A DNA stretch of 23,950 bases from Candidatus Delongbacteria bacterium. GTDB lineage: Bacteria > JAGOEH01. Numbering within the stretch: position 1 is the first letter of the stretch; each line of letters starts with the position of its first letter. This document shows, one piece after another, positions 8,620 to 16,437 of the stretch. The stretch spans positions 1-23,950 of the forward strand of contig JAGOEH010000032.1 of assembly GCA_017997825.1 (NCBI GenBank). The letters run 5' to 3'. The translations under genes and the position numbers were made by a program. The notes under the pieces are model-generated. The model had not been told where the DNA came from. It searched no databases and saw nothing but the letters and a program-made list of their open reading frames with translations.

Positions 8620-8842
8620 AGTTACAAATGTCGAACGAGCTGGATTTTGGCTGCTGGTCGACGATAAGGAGTATTTCGTCGGATATCACGATTATCCGGT
8701 TTTTGAAAAGGCTTCCATCGAACAGATTTTCAACGTTCGAAGGATAGGGCCGACACAGTTCAACTGGCCTGATTTGGATGCGGATATTGAGCTGGAGGCA
8801 CTTGATTATCCTGAAAATTATCCTTTGACTTATAGACCATAG
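8579..8842 (+). CDS. DUF2442 family protein
   Basis: An 87-residue protein starting MNLSKRGTDILEFEV. AAGGAG (8566-8571) lies seven bases upstream of the ATG, and the gene overlaps the end of the DUF4160 gene by 41 bases in another reading frame. FWLLVDDKEYFVGYHDYPVF, VRRIGPTQFNWPDLDADIELEAL and the ending NYPLTY match the longer DUF2442 type. DUF2442 is a small beta-rich domain found beside DUF4160 and in nitrogen-regulated cyanobacterial proteins; it has been proposed to bind DNA or to act as an antitoxin, without settled evidence. The overlap implies coupled translation with DUF4160. Confidence 0.85.
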   Translation: MNLSKRGTDILEFEVTNVERAGFWLLVDDKEYFVGYHDYPVFEKASIEQIFNVRRIGPTQFNWPDLDADIELEALDYPENYPLTYRP

Positions 8843-8917
8843 ATGGCCATCGCGGCATTAAATGGAGTATATGATACGAGTTGCGTTGAGCATAAGAAAA
8901 CGGTGATGACCCAGTGA
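8843..8917 (+). CDS. Possible 24-codon coupling ORF
   Basis: An ATG follows the DUF2442 stop codon directly (TAG ATG). The 24-codon frame ends in TGA that overlaps the methyltransferase GTG start (GTGA). There is no ribosome binding site before this ATG and only a weak one (GGTG) before the methyltransferase. Ribosomes finishing DUF2442 could restart here and be delivered to the methyltransferase start. It may equally be chance in a 71-base gap, and the peptide has no recognisable features. Confidence 0.3.
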   Translation: MAIAALNGVYDTSCVEHKKTVMTQ

Positions 8918-11900
8918 ATAAAGACCAAGCGGCCCGAATTATCCGTGAAACCTTTGAAAACCCTTTCAATCGAGAAAATTTCATAGTTTTTATCAAGAAT
9001 CTGCTGAATACTCTCGATGAAGACAAAGCCCGCACTAACCAGGGCGGAGCTATTCCCCGTGCGTTTCAGGATTATATCGGCAAAATTGAACGAATCGGCA
9101 AGTATACCTGTGAAAATAAAGAGATTATGGTTTTTATTGTTTTTCTGAAAAAGGATCATCTGCTGGAGCGGGCCCGATCAATGCAACGGAACTTTGTCGC
9201 CTGGTATCTGAAATATGACCATCGGCTCAAGGATGCCGCGCTGGTTGCGTTTATTTCTCCGGAACAATCGGATTGGCGATTCTCACTGGTTAAAATCGAC
9301 AGCCATCTTGAATTGTGCGACGGCAAACCGAAAGTGGTTGAGGAGATCACTCCCGTCCGACGCTGGTCCTTTCTGGTCGGTCCCAATGAAAACAGCCATA
9401 CGGCTCAAAGCCGTCTGATTCCCCTTATGACGGATGACACCCGTAATCCGACCTTGGAGCAATTGGAAGAGGCGTTTAATATCGAGACGGTCACCCGCGA
9501 ATTTTTCGAGCAATACCGGGAACTCTTTTTAAAGCTCAAAGAAGAACTGGATAGCATCATTTGCCTTTCTTCAGCTGTTCGCGATGAATTTTCTCGGAAA
9601 CAGGTCAATACCATCGATTTTGCAAAAAAACTATTGGGGCAGATTATCTTCCTGTATTTTCTACAGAAAAAAGGGTGGTTCGGAGTTCAGCGGGATGCAC
9701 CGTGGGGATGTGGTTCAAAGCATTTCCTGCGGGAACTCTTTGATAAAAAACATGGCGATTACCGGAATTTCTTCAATGATATTCTCGAACCTCTTTTCTA
9801 TGAAGCCCTGAGGATTGATCGAAGTCATGATGATCATTATTATCGGCTTTTCAATTGTAAAATCCCGTTTCTCAACGGAGGTCTGTTCGATCCCATCAAA
9901 AATTATGATTGGGTCCATACCGATATCCTCATTCCGAACCCATTGTTTTCCAATGACCAAAAAACAGTTTACGGAGATCAGGGGGATGGCATATTTGATG
10001 TATTTGATCGGTATAATTTTACAGTCAAGGAAGATGAGCCGTTGGAAAAGGAAGTGGCTATCGATCCCGAGTTGCTAGGTAAGGCGTACGAAAAATTCAA
10101 TGCCATTCGGGAAGATAACTATGACGAATATAAAAAAGCCTTGCGATGCGGCAAGAGGGGAGAAGAGAATCAATTCAACAAACAGCATGGTGTTTACTAT
10201 ACTCCGCGGGAAATTGTCCACTACATGTGTCAGCAGAGTTTGGTTTACTATCTTTATTTCCAGTTACGAAATAAAGATGAAATGAACCGGTTTTCATCTT
10301 GCGGACAGAACCAGCTTGAATTATTCGACGCCAATGAAATCAACCCGCTGGATATGGCAGATTCAATGAGTCAACAATCGGGAATATCGCAAACGGATCT
10401 CGAATATCTGATCCATTATGGCGAGCATGTGGGTGAAAATGAAGCTCATGTGGAAAGTGTCGGGAAAGAAACGGAAACCTACCGATACCAATTGCCGGAA
10501 AGCATCCGTAAAAATGCGGAGATCATCGACGAAAAGCTCGCCGGCATCAAGGTGTGTGACCCGGCAATCGGGAGCGGCGCGTTTCCGGTGGGAATGATGA
10601 GTGAGATTGTTAGGGCACGTATTATCCTGAGCACATTTATCAAAGATCAAAACCGTTCCGTCTATCGCTTCAAGCGCGATTGTATCGAAAACTCCCTGTA
10701 TGGAGTGGATATCGATTCCGGTGCGGTCGAGATTGCCAAACTGCGGTTATGGCTGTCCCTGGTGGTGGACGAGGACGATATCCGGTCCATCAAGCCCCTC
10801 CCTAATCTCGATTATCGGATTATTTGCGGCGATTCCTTACTGGGTTTTCCCCTGACGCCAAGCTTGGGATCTGAAATTGAAAAACTGAAACAACAATTCC
10901 TGATCGAAACCAGGGTCTCAGAAAAAGAAAAGCTCAAATCGGAAATCAATCAAAAGATCAACTTTCTGCTGAGTGAATCGGAACGACATCTGGGGCGTTC
11001 AATTTCGATGGATATCCGGGTCAACTTTTCTGAAATTTTCCATGAAAAGCAAGGATTCGATATCGTGATTGGAAATCCTCCTTATATTCAATTGCAGACG
11101 GATAAGGGCAGAGTGGGGAACAACTATCAGATCATGAAATATAAGACCTTCGCCAAGACCGGTGATATTTATTGCCTGTTTTACGAGAGGGCGTATCAAA
11201 TCTTAAGTGATCGCGGCATTGGTGTTTACATTACTTCCAACAAATGGATGAAGGCCGCTTATGGTATGAAACTGCGTGCTTTTTTGAGAGGAAATATCCA
11301 ACCTCTATCCCTGATTGATGTAGGCCCCGGTTTGTTTGAAGCGGCAACGGTTGACACCAACATTTTGTTCTTTAATAATGGAGCATCCGGTTGCCCGTTT
11401 CAAGGATGCCGATTGGATCGGATTCCTGATTCCGGCCTGTTCGAGTATGTCCATCGGAATGGGGTCGAAATCAGTGTGAACGATGTGGGAGACAAATGGG
11501 AAATCGCTTCCCCGGAAGACCAGAGGCTGGCCTGCAAAATGGAAACCATCGGAGTCTCGCTTAAAAACTGGAATATTAAGATTAATTTTGGAATAAAAAC
11601 CGGTTATAATGAGGCCTTCATCATCGACGGCAAAAAACGGGCTGAACTGATCCAATCCGATCCGAAATCTGCCGAGATTATCAAGCCGATTTTTAGGGGA
11701 CGGGATATTCAAAAGTATCATGCGATGTTTGCTGATCAATGGCTGATATTTATTCCATGGCATTTCCCGCTGAATGATGATTCATCAATTCAAGGTGCAT
11801 CTGATTTGGCTGAAAAGGCTTTCAATGAATCCTATCCGGATCTTTACCAGTATTTTATTAGTTTTAAATTTGATCTGATGAATAGGAATACGGCAGAAAC

Positions 11901-12411
11901 AGGTGTCCGTTATGAATGGTATTCGTTGCAGCGATGTGCAGCCACTTATGAGGCGGATTTTTTAAAGGAAAAGATAATCTGGAAACGCATCGGATCGAGT
12001 GTGCGATTCTGCTATGATGACAGCGGCGCTTATTGCCTCGACAGTACTTGTTTCGCCACCGGCGAGAAGATGAAATTTTTGGTGGGAGTATTGAATTCCT
12101 CCGTTGCCAGTTACGAGCTTTTCCGCAGTTCCCCTAAAACCGGGACCGGCGACCTGATCCTCAGCGTTCAGGCTTTGGAACCCTTACGGGTACCGATCCC
12201 AGATGATCATCAGGAACGGGCTGTCACTCAACGAGTGGACTCTATTTTGAATCTGATTCAATCTAAAGATTATCTCGGCAATCCGGACAAACAATTGAAG
12301 GTTCGTGAATATGAAAAACAGATCGATCGAGTGGTGTATGAACTCTATGAATTGACGGAGGATGAAATCGGAGTTATTGAAGATTGTATCCTCCACTATA
12401 AGAAAAAATGA
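8914..12411 (+). CDS. Eco57I/type IIG-like N6-adenine DNA methyltransferase
   Basis: A 1165-residue modification enzyme. An N-terminal region (about 1-220) contains ALVAFISPEQSDWRFSLVKI and RRWSFLVGPNE. A helical connector follows (FAKKLLGQIIFLYFLQKKGW, about 236-255), then YYTPREIVHYM (about 427-437). Motif I, DPAIGSGAFPVGMM, starts at 549; YGVDIDSGAVEIAKLRLWLSL is the motif II region; the catalytic NPPY is at 721-724. NFGIKTGYNEAFIID (from about 889) opens the target-recognition part. This order is that of Eco57I-class enzymes, which methylate adenine N6. I see no clear PD-(D/E)xK nuclease in the N-terminus, so cleavage may depend on the PLD-helicase. GTG is the only start before an in-frame stop at 8893. 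Last gene of the operon. Confidence 0.88.
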   Translation: MNKDQAARIIRETFENPFNRENFIVFIKNLLNTLDEDKARTNQGGAIPRAFQDYIGKIERIGKYTCENKEIMVFIVFLKKDHLLERARSMQRNFVAWYLKYDHRLKDAALVAFISPEQSDWRFSLVKIDSHLELCDGKPKVVEEITPVRRWSFLVGPNENSHTAQSRLIPLMTDDTRNPTLEQLEEAFNIETVTREFFEQYRELFLKLKEELDSIICLSSAVRDEFSRKQVNTIDFAKKLLGQIIFLYFLQKKGWFGVQRDAPWGCGSKHFLRELFDKKHGDYRNFFNDILEPLFYEALRIDRSHDDHYYRLFNCKIPFLNGGLFDPIKNYDWVHTDILIPNPLFSNDQKTVYGDQGDGIFDVFDRYNFTVKEDEPLEKEVAIDPELLGKAYEKFNAIREDNYDEYKKALRCGKRGEENQFNKQHGVYYTPREIVHYMCQQSLVYYLYFQLRNKDEMNRFSSCGQNQLELFDANEINPLDMADSMSQQSGISQTDLEYLIHYGEHVGENEAHVESVGKETETYRYQLPESIRKNAEIIDEKLAGIKVCDPAIGSGAFPVGMMSEIVRARIILSTFIKDQNRSVYRFKRDCIENSLYGVDIDSGAVEIAKLRLWLSLVVDEDDIRSIKPLPNLDYRIICGDSLLGFPLTPSLGSEIEKLKQQFLIETRVSEKEKLKSEINQKINFLLSESERHLGRSISMDIRVNFSEIFHEKQGFDIVIGNPPYIQLQTDKGRVGNNYQIMKYKTFAKTGDIYCLFYERAYQILSDRGIGVYITSNKWMKAAYGMKLRAFLRGNIQPLSLIDVGPGLFEAATVDTNILFFNNGASGCPFQGCRLDRIPDSGLFEYVHRNGVEISVNDVGDKWEIASPEDQRLACKMETIGVSLKNWNIKINFGIKTGYNEAFIIDGKKRAELIQSDPKSAEIIKPIFRGRDIQKYHAMFADQWLIFIPWHFPLNDDSSIQGASDLAEKAFNESYPDLYQYFISFKFDLMNRNTAETGVRYEWYSLQRCAATYEADFLKEKIIWKRIGSSVRFCYDDSGAYCLDSTCFATGEKMKFLVGVLNSSVASYELFRSSPKTGTGDLILSVQALEPLRVPIPDDHQERAVTQRVDSILNLIQSKDYLGNPDKQLKVREYEKQIDRVVYELYELTEDEIGVIEDCILHYKKK

Positions 12412-12494
12412 TATTCCGATGCGATATCAGCCGATGTTGGATATATTCCGTTGATAATGACCGATTGGTTTGAACGTAATAAACTGCAAATAAC

Positions 12495-12523
12495 TTGACT
12501 TTTGCGATAAGTATCCTTATCTT
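12495..12523 (+). promoter_or_regulatory. Promoter with internal inverted repeat before the dtxR-family gene
   Basis: TTGACT (12495-12500) and TATCTT (12518-12523) are spaced by 17 bases. Between and overlapping them is GATAAG-TATC-CTTATC (12506-12521), a perfect 6-base inverted repeat placed where a repressor would block RNA polymerase. The likely ligand is the regulator encoded downstream (autoregulation), which is inference. A small hairpin, GCCGA-N6-TCGGC (12579-12594), lies in the predicted leader. Confidence 0.5.
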
Positions 12524-12626
12524 TAATTCGTATCAACAAGAATCAGAATTGCCGTTAACCCACGTAAATATTGAATAGGCCGACCACGTTCGGCTTATCT
12601 GTAACTGAATACCGCGGATTAGGAGC

Positions 12627-13064
12627 ATGAAAAAACTGACCTTTGTACTCGAAAATTATCTGGAAGCCATTTACGAGTTGTCACGGGATGGAAGCGGAGC
12701 CCGGGTGACGGATATCGCCGATAAACTGAAGGTCACCAAAGCCAGCACCAATCGTGCCATGGCTTCCTTGGCCCAAAAAGGTCTGATTCGTAACGAGCGC
12801 TATCGAGTGATTCACTTGACTCCTGAAGGCCTCGAACAGGCTGAGTTCACGTCTCGCAAGCATCATACTATTCGTCGTTTTTTTATCGGTGTGCTTGGTA
12901 TCGACGCAGAGGTCGCCGACCAGGACGCTTGCGCGATTGAGCATGTCATCAGTTGCCAGTCGGTCTTTGCCATGCTGAAATATCTGGAATCTTTCGAACC
13001 GAAAACCCTGTCCGGAAATGAAGATAATTCGATTCGGAATTGCGGAGAGAATAAAATAGAGTGA
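12627..13064 (+). CDS. DtxR/MntR-family metal-dependent repressor
   Basis: A 145-residue two-domain regulator. A winged helix spans about residues 24-65 (RVTDIADKLKVTKASTNRAMASLAQKGL). The dimer and metal domain follows, with RKHHTIRRFF (His79, His80) and DACAIEHVIS holding Cys102, Glu105 and His106. That Cys-x2-Glu-His pattern is like iron-sensing DtxR rather than Mn-sensing MntR, which has Glu at the Cys position. The first-helix ligand position (Met10 in DtxR, Asp8 in MntR) appears to be Asn10. There is no C-terminal SH3-like domain, as in MntR. AGGAG lies only one base from the ATG, which is tight. It precedes the iron uptake genes and TTAG-N6-CTAA operator-like sites, so an iron-dependent repressor role is likely. 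Confidence 0.88.
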   Translation: MKKLTFVLENYLEAIYELSRDGSGARVTDIADKLKVTKASTNRAMASLAQKGLIRNERYRVIHLTPEGLEQAEFTSRKHHTIRRFFIGVLGIDAEVADQDACAIEHVISCQSVFAMLKYLESFEPKTLSGNEDNSIRNCGENKIE

Positions 13065-13173
13065 CCGATCGGTTCACTCATAATTGGTGATGGAGTGTGG
13101 GATCGGAGCAGATATCCCATTTGGTGCGAGAGCGATACCGGTAAATGGCTCATTGAAGTGCGCCCTCATAAAG

Positions 13174-13187
13174 TTAGAATAATCTAA
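13174..13187 (+). promoter_or_regulatory. DtxR-type operator-like site 1
   Basis: TTAGAATAATCTAA: half sites TTAG and CTAA six bases apart. It matches 10 of the 12 fixed positions of the DtxR/IdeR box written as TTAGGnTAGnCTAA. It lies upstream of the TTGACA element at 13216. Confidence 0.5.
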
Positions 13188-13215
13188 TTAATTTATGAAA
13201 ATTTCATTTTTCCCC

Positions 13216-13258
13216 TTGACAGACGCCCAAAAAAGTATTAATTGTTAGTGTAGTCAAA
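13216..13258 (+). promoter_or_regulatory. Promoter with DtxR-type operator-like site 2
   Basis: TTGACA (13216-13221) is followed by an AT-rich -10 region (TATTAATT, 13236-13243; the exact hexamer is unclear). TTAGTGTAGTCAAA (13245-13258) starts just after it, over the expected transcription start, and matches 10 of 12 fixed positions of TTAGGnTAGnCTAA. A repressor bound there would block initiation. The gene driven is the collapsed ABC exporter. Confidence 0.5.
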
Positions 13259-13294
13259 CAAAGGCGAATCAAAGCCTTTTTTCAAAGCCAAAAA

Positions 13295-13310
13295 GTTAGA
13301 CAAAACTAAC
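13295..13310 (+). promoter_or_regulatory. DtxR-type operator-like site 3
   Basis: GTTAGACAAAACTAAC, a perfect five-base inverted repeat (GTTAG/CTAAC) with a six-base centre, the same spacing as site 1. It is in the predicted leader of the ABC-exporter remnant, about 30 bases before its ribosome binding site. Confidence 0.45.
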
Positions 13311-13350
13311 AAAAGAAGCAGCCCAATGGGTGCGCTTTCAAGGAGCAAGT

Positions 13351-13701
13351 ATGAATCCTACAAGATCCAAGCCCGGCGGAATTCAACGACTGATCCGGAT
13401 TGCCGGACGAAAACGATGGTGGCTGATCGGGTCGATGATCCTGGCGGTTGCGGCCTCCATCGCTTCCCTGGATCCTGAAAATGAGCTTTTAATCCAACAG
13501 GCAATTGGTGACCTGGTAAAGAATAAAACCGTGGTGGTGATTGCTCATCGCCTGAACACCATTACCCAAGCCGATAAGATCATCGTGATCGATCAGGGTA
13601 AGGTGGCGGAAGAGGGGGATCATTCCCACTTGCTGCTTAACCGGGGATTGTACTGGAAACTCTGGAATGAACAGCAGCGGATCAAAGGCTGGAAATTTTG
13701 A
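13351..13701 (+). pseudogene. ABC exporter remnant: N-terminus joined in frame to C-terminus
   Basis: A 116-residue frame with a good ribosome binding site (AAGGAG, 13340-13345). Residues 1-39 look like the beginning of an ABC exporter: a basic segment (GIQRLIRIAGRKRWW) and the first membrane helix (LIGSMILAVAASIAS). The text then jumps to the end of the ATPase domain: LDPENELLIQQAI just after the Walker B/D-loop, VVVIAHRLNTITQADKI with the H-loop histidine, and the usual ending VIDQGKVAEEGDHSHLL. Walker A, the ABC signature, Walker B and five membrane helices are missing, roughly 450 of about 580 residues. It cannot be a working transporter. The junction reads ASLDPENE, as in the common exporter motif DEATASLDPENE, so the break probably fell in a short shared sequence. 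The deletion may also have fused two tandem exporter genes. Confidence 0.85.
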
Positions 13702-13736
13702 GCGATAATGATGTTCCCTCCCCCTACCCGGAGAAT

Positions 13737-13773
13737 CCGCGCACCGAATGTGTTACCTCCGGTGTGCGGTTTT
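13737..13773 (+). terminator. Rho-independent terminator after the ABC remnant
   Basis: CCGCGCACCG (13737-13746) pairs with CGGTGTGCGG (13760-13769) over ten positions with one G-U pair, across a 13-base loop, followed by TTTT (13770-13773). It separates the exporter remnant from the receptor gene, so the receptor probably has its own promoter in the 90 bases that follow, where I see no clear consensus. Confidence 0.6.
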
Positions 13774-13865
13774 ATCCGGGATTATGATGGGTGAGGAGTC
13801 TGTCGTTTTGTATAGAACGGTTTGATTCCGATGGTTTACACTTAACGGACCTTAAAAGGAGATTG

Positions 13866-16298
13866 ATGATGAAACGGATTGGATTGATTCTGATGGGGGT
13901 GTGGTGCTTGGTGATGACAAGCTATGCAGAGCAGAAAACCGACGCCATGCTGTTCGGTGATGTCAAATCGGCCAACGGCAAAGAACACCTACCTTATGCG
14001 GTGATTATGGTTAAAGGGACGACCCTGGGAACCATGGCGGATGGCAGCGGACACTTCAAACTGGCCAATCTGCCGGTAGGTGAGTGCACTATCAGAGCCC
14101 AACTGATGGGATATAAGTCCCAGGAAAAAAAGGTGGTTATGGAAAAAAACAAGGCGGTCGAGCTGTTTTTCGAATTGCAGGAGGATGCCTTGAATCTGGA
14201 ACAGGTGGTGGTTACCGGAACCAGAACCCAGCACTTTATCAAAGATGTTCCGGTGCGGACCGAGGTGATTACCACCCGGGAAATCGAGAGCAAAAATGCC
14301 GCCACCATTTACGACGCTCTGGAAAATATTCCGGGAATTCGGGTCGAGAATCAATGCCAGTTCTGTAATTTCACTATGGTCAGGATGCAGGGGTTGGGTG
14401 CGGAACATACCCAGGTCTTGATCAATGGCCAGCCTATCTATTCCGGTTTGGCGGGAGTTTATGGATTGCAACAGGTCAGTACGGTTGATATCGATCGGAT
14501 CGAGGTGGTCAAAGGCGCCGGATCAGCTTTGTACGGAAGCAGCGCTGTGGCCGGGGCCGTCAACATCATGACTCGTGAACCCGGTTTCGAACCTGCGACC
14601 CGGGCTTCGCTCCAGTTCGGCAACCATAATACCAATCATTATGATATCAGCTCTTCCATCCGTAATGAAAAAGGCAATATCGGATTGACCATCTTTGCCC
14701 AGAAGCTGACCGGCGATGCCATCGATGAAACCGGTTCAGGATTGACCAAGGATGAGGTCGACAATCAGGATGGAATCTCAGACCGGGTCAAAACCAATCT
14801 GACAACGGCCGGATTCGGATTGTCGGTATCGGGATTGTTGTTCCGGGACGACAAACTGAGTCTCCGGGGGAAATCGTTGTTTGAAAAGCGTCAGGGAGGA
14901 ACCATGGATGACGATTATTATCGGAATCCCCTGACGGACGGAACCGAGAGCATTTCCACCGACCGATACGAGCTTCAGCTCGGATATTCGAAGAAAATTG
15001 GGTCACTGACCGAATTGAACTTCAATTCATCCTATGCCAACCATAACCGGGATGCCACCAATGACTCCTATCTGGGGGACTACATGGCCACCCACCAGGA
15101 CAGCGTTCCGGATGTTCGCACCATGCGGCCCTATCTGGCGGATGAAAACTCCCTGTCGCTTACCTTGACTCTGGCCCATAAGCTGGGGTGTCATGATATT
15201 CTATTCGGATTGCAGGGCTATTTCGATCAGTTGGATGAATCCGGAATGTACGTCGTGGTGGATGAGGAAAGCGATTTTGTAGGAGAATCCTATCGATCCA
15301 AAAGCGATAAGTCAGCCCGCGAATTTGGGGTGTTTCTTCAGGATGAATGGGCGATTACCGACAAACTGACTGCCGTTCCCGGCATTCGTCTCGATCAGCA
15401 TCATTCCGAAGAGGAGTACCAGGCTGATCGGCAGGTTTTTCTCTCCTCTTCCTTTCCCAAAACCGATTTTGATGAAACCAGTGTCAATCCACGACTGGCT
15501 CTGAAATATAGCGTGTCCGATCGGATTGCTGTCCGGCTCAATGCGGGCACCGGATTCCGTGCTCCCTATGGATTCTCGGAAGATTTGCATCTGTGCAGCG
15601 GATCCCCCCGGGTTTGGAAATCCTCCGATCTGGATCCGGAGCGGTCGATGAGTTATAACATCTCCGCCGATTATTATGGTCATACGCTCCGATTCAGCGC
15701 CAACCTGTTTCGCACCGACCTGAAGGATAAAATCGGGTTTACCGATGCTGAGGAGCATGTCAGCGCCCTCGGATACGATTATCAGTGGAAAAATATCGAT
15801 GACGCCTGGGTCCAGGGAGTCGAGATGGCTCTGATCGTTTCTCCGGTCCGAAATCTGGATTTTGAAGTGGATCTGACCTACAACCAGGGGGAATATGATC
15901 ATGTCCGGTCCGATTGGGTTGGAACGCCCTATGAAAGTGACAGTAAAAAGATCTCCAGATTTCCTGAGATCACCGGAAATGTCAAGATCGATTATACCCG
16001 TTGGGATTGGAGTCTGGCTCTGTCAGGGGATTATCAGGGGCAGATGGTTATCGATTATTACAACGAAGAGATCGATCCCGAAAAGGGTGATCGGACCAAG
16101 ATCAAGAAAACTGACGACTTTATGCTTTTCAACGCTTATGTCTCAAAAAGAATCGGGATGTTTAAACTGTATGGCGGAATAGATAATATCTTCAATTATC
16201 TTCAGGATGAGAAACATCTGGATGATGCCGCTTTTGTTTATGCTCCGGTCTATGGAACCCTCTATTATGGAGGGATTACCATCGATCTGAAGCACTGA
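13866..16298 (+). CDS. TonB-dependent outer-membrane receptor
   Basis: An 810-residue receptor. The frame is open from 13791, but AAGGAG (13856-13861) and the signal peptide (MMKRIGLILMGVWCLVMTSYA) place the start at 13866 or the next ATG, 13869. A carboxypeptidase-regulatory-like domain follows (VKSANGKEHLPYAVIMVKGT to MGYKSQ). The plug contains VVVTGTRTQ, ENIPGIRVENQCQFCNFTMVR, GLGAEHTQVLINGQP and GAGSALYGSSAVAGAVNIM; the Cys pair CQFC is a mark of one receptor subfamily, whose members usually read CQNC. The rest is a beta-barrel with FRAPYGFSEDLHL and DLDPERSMSYN, ending GGITIDLKH. It imports a chelate using TonB energy; the ligand is unknown. Its position between a DtxR-type regulator and feoAB suggests iron or an iron chelate. 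FeoA follows 140 bases downstream. Confidence 0.9.
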   Translation: MMKRIGLILMGVWCLVMTSYAEQKTDAMLFGDVKSANGKEHLPYAVIMVKGTTLGTMADGSGHFKLANLPVGECTIRAQLMGYKSQEKKVVMEKNKAVELFFELQEDALNLEQVVVTGTRTQHFIKDVPVRTEVITTREIESKNAATIYDALENIPGIRVENQCQFCNFTMVRMQGLGAEHTQVLINGQPIYSGLAGVYGLQQVSTVDIDRIEVVKGAGSALYGSSAVAGAVNIMTREPGFEPATRASLQFGNHNTNHYDISSSIRNEKGNIGLTIFAQKLTGDAIDETGSGLTKDEVDNQDGISDRVKTNLTTAGFGLSVSGLLFRDDKLSLRGKSLFEKRQGGTMDDDYYRNPLTDGTESISTDRYELQLGYSKKIGSLTELNFNSSYANHNRDATNDSYLGDYMATHQDSVPDVRTMRPYLADENSLSLTLTLAHKLGCHDILFGLQGYFDQLDESGMYVVVDEESDFVGESYRSKSDKSAREFGVFLQDEWAITDKLTAVPGIRLDQHHSEEEYQADRQVFLSSSFPKTDFDETSVNPRLALKYSVSDRIAVRLNAGTGFRAPYGFSEDLHLCSGSPRVWKSSDLDPERSMSYNISADYYGHTLRFSANLFRTDLKDKIGFTDAEEHVSALGYDYQWKNIDDAWVQGVEMALIVSPVRNLDFEVDLTYNQGEYDHVRSDWVGTPYESDSKKISRFPEITGNVKIDYTRWDWSLALSGDYQGQMVIDYYNEEIDPEKGDRTKIKKTDDFMLFNAYVSKRIGMFKLYGGIDNIFNYLQDEKHLDDAAFVYAPVYGTLYYGGITIDLKH

Positions 16299-16316
16299 TG
16301 AGTGTCCGTTCGGGCA

Positions 16317-16328
16317 TCCGATATCGGA
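16317..16328. repeat. 12-base perfect palindrome between the receptor gene and feoA
   Basis: TCCGATATCGGA is its own reverse complement. It lies 19 bases after the receptor stop codon, flanked by GTCCG at 16303-16307. No T-run follows, so it is not an obvious terminator. It may be an operator or chance; bases such as CGAT and TCGG are common throughout the window. Confidence 0.3.
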
Positions 16329-16437
16329 CCTGACCGATCCAATGGATGGCAGAGCGCTGATGAATAATCAGCAACAATGGTGGGAGTGGGATTCGGAGTG
16401 TCGGATCCCTTTTTCCGTGCGAACAAGGAGAGGAACA

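Noticed and set aside
11305-11763. 152-codon minus-strand frame inside the methyltransferase gene
   Set aside because: Antisense to the conserved methyltransferase region, with no recognisable domain.
13098-13119. Hairpin TGGGAT-N10-ATCCCA after the dtxR-family gene, considered as a terminator
   Set aside because: No T-run follows and the stem is short; probably chance or a weak structure.
15312-15902. 196-codon open frame on the minus strand inside the TonB-dependent receptor gene
   Set aside because: It lies wholly within a well-supported receptor gene, has no ribosome binding site or family motif, and reads as an antisense shadow.
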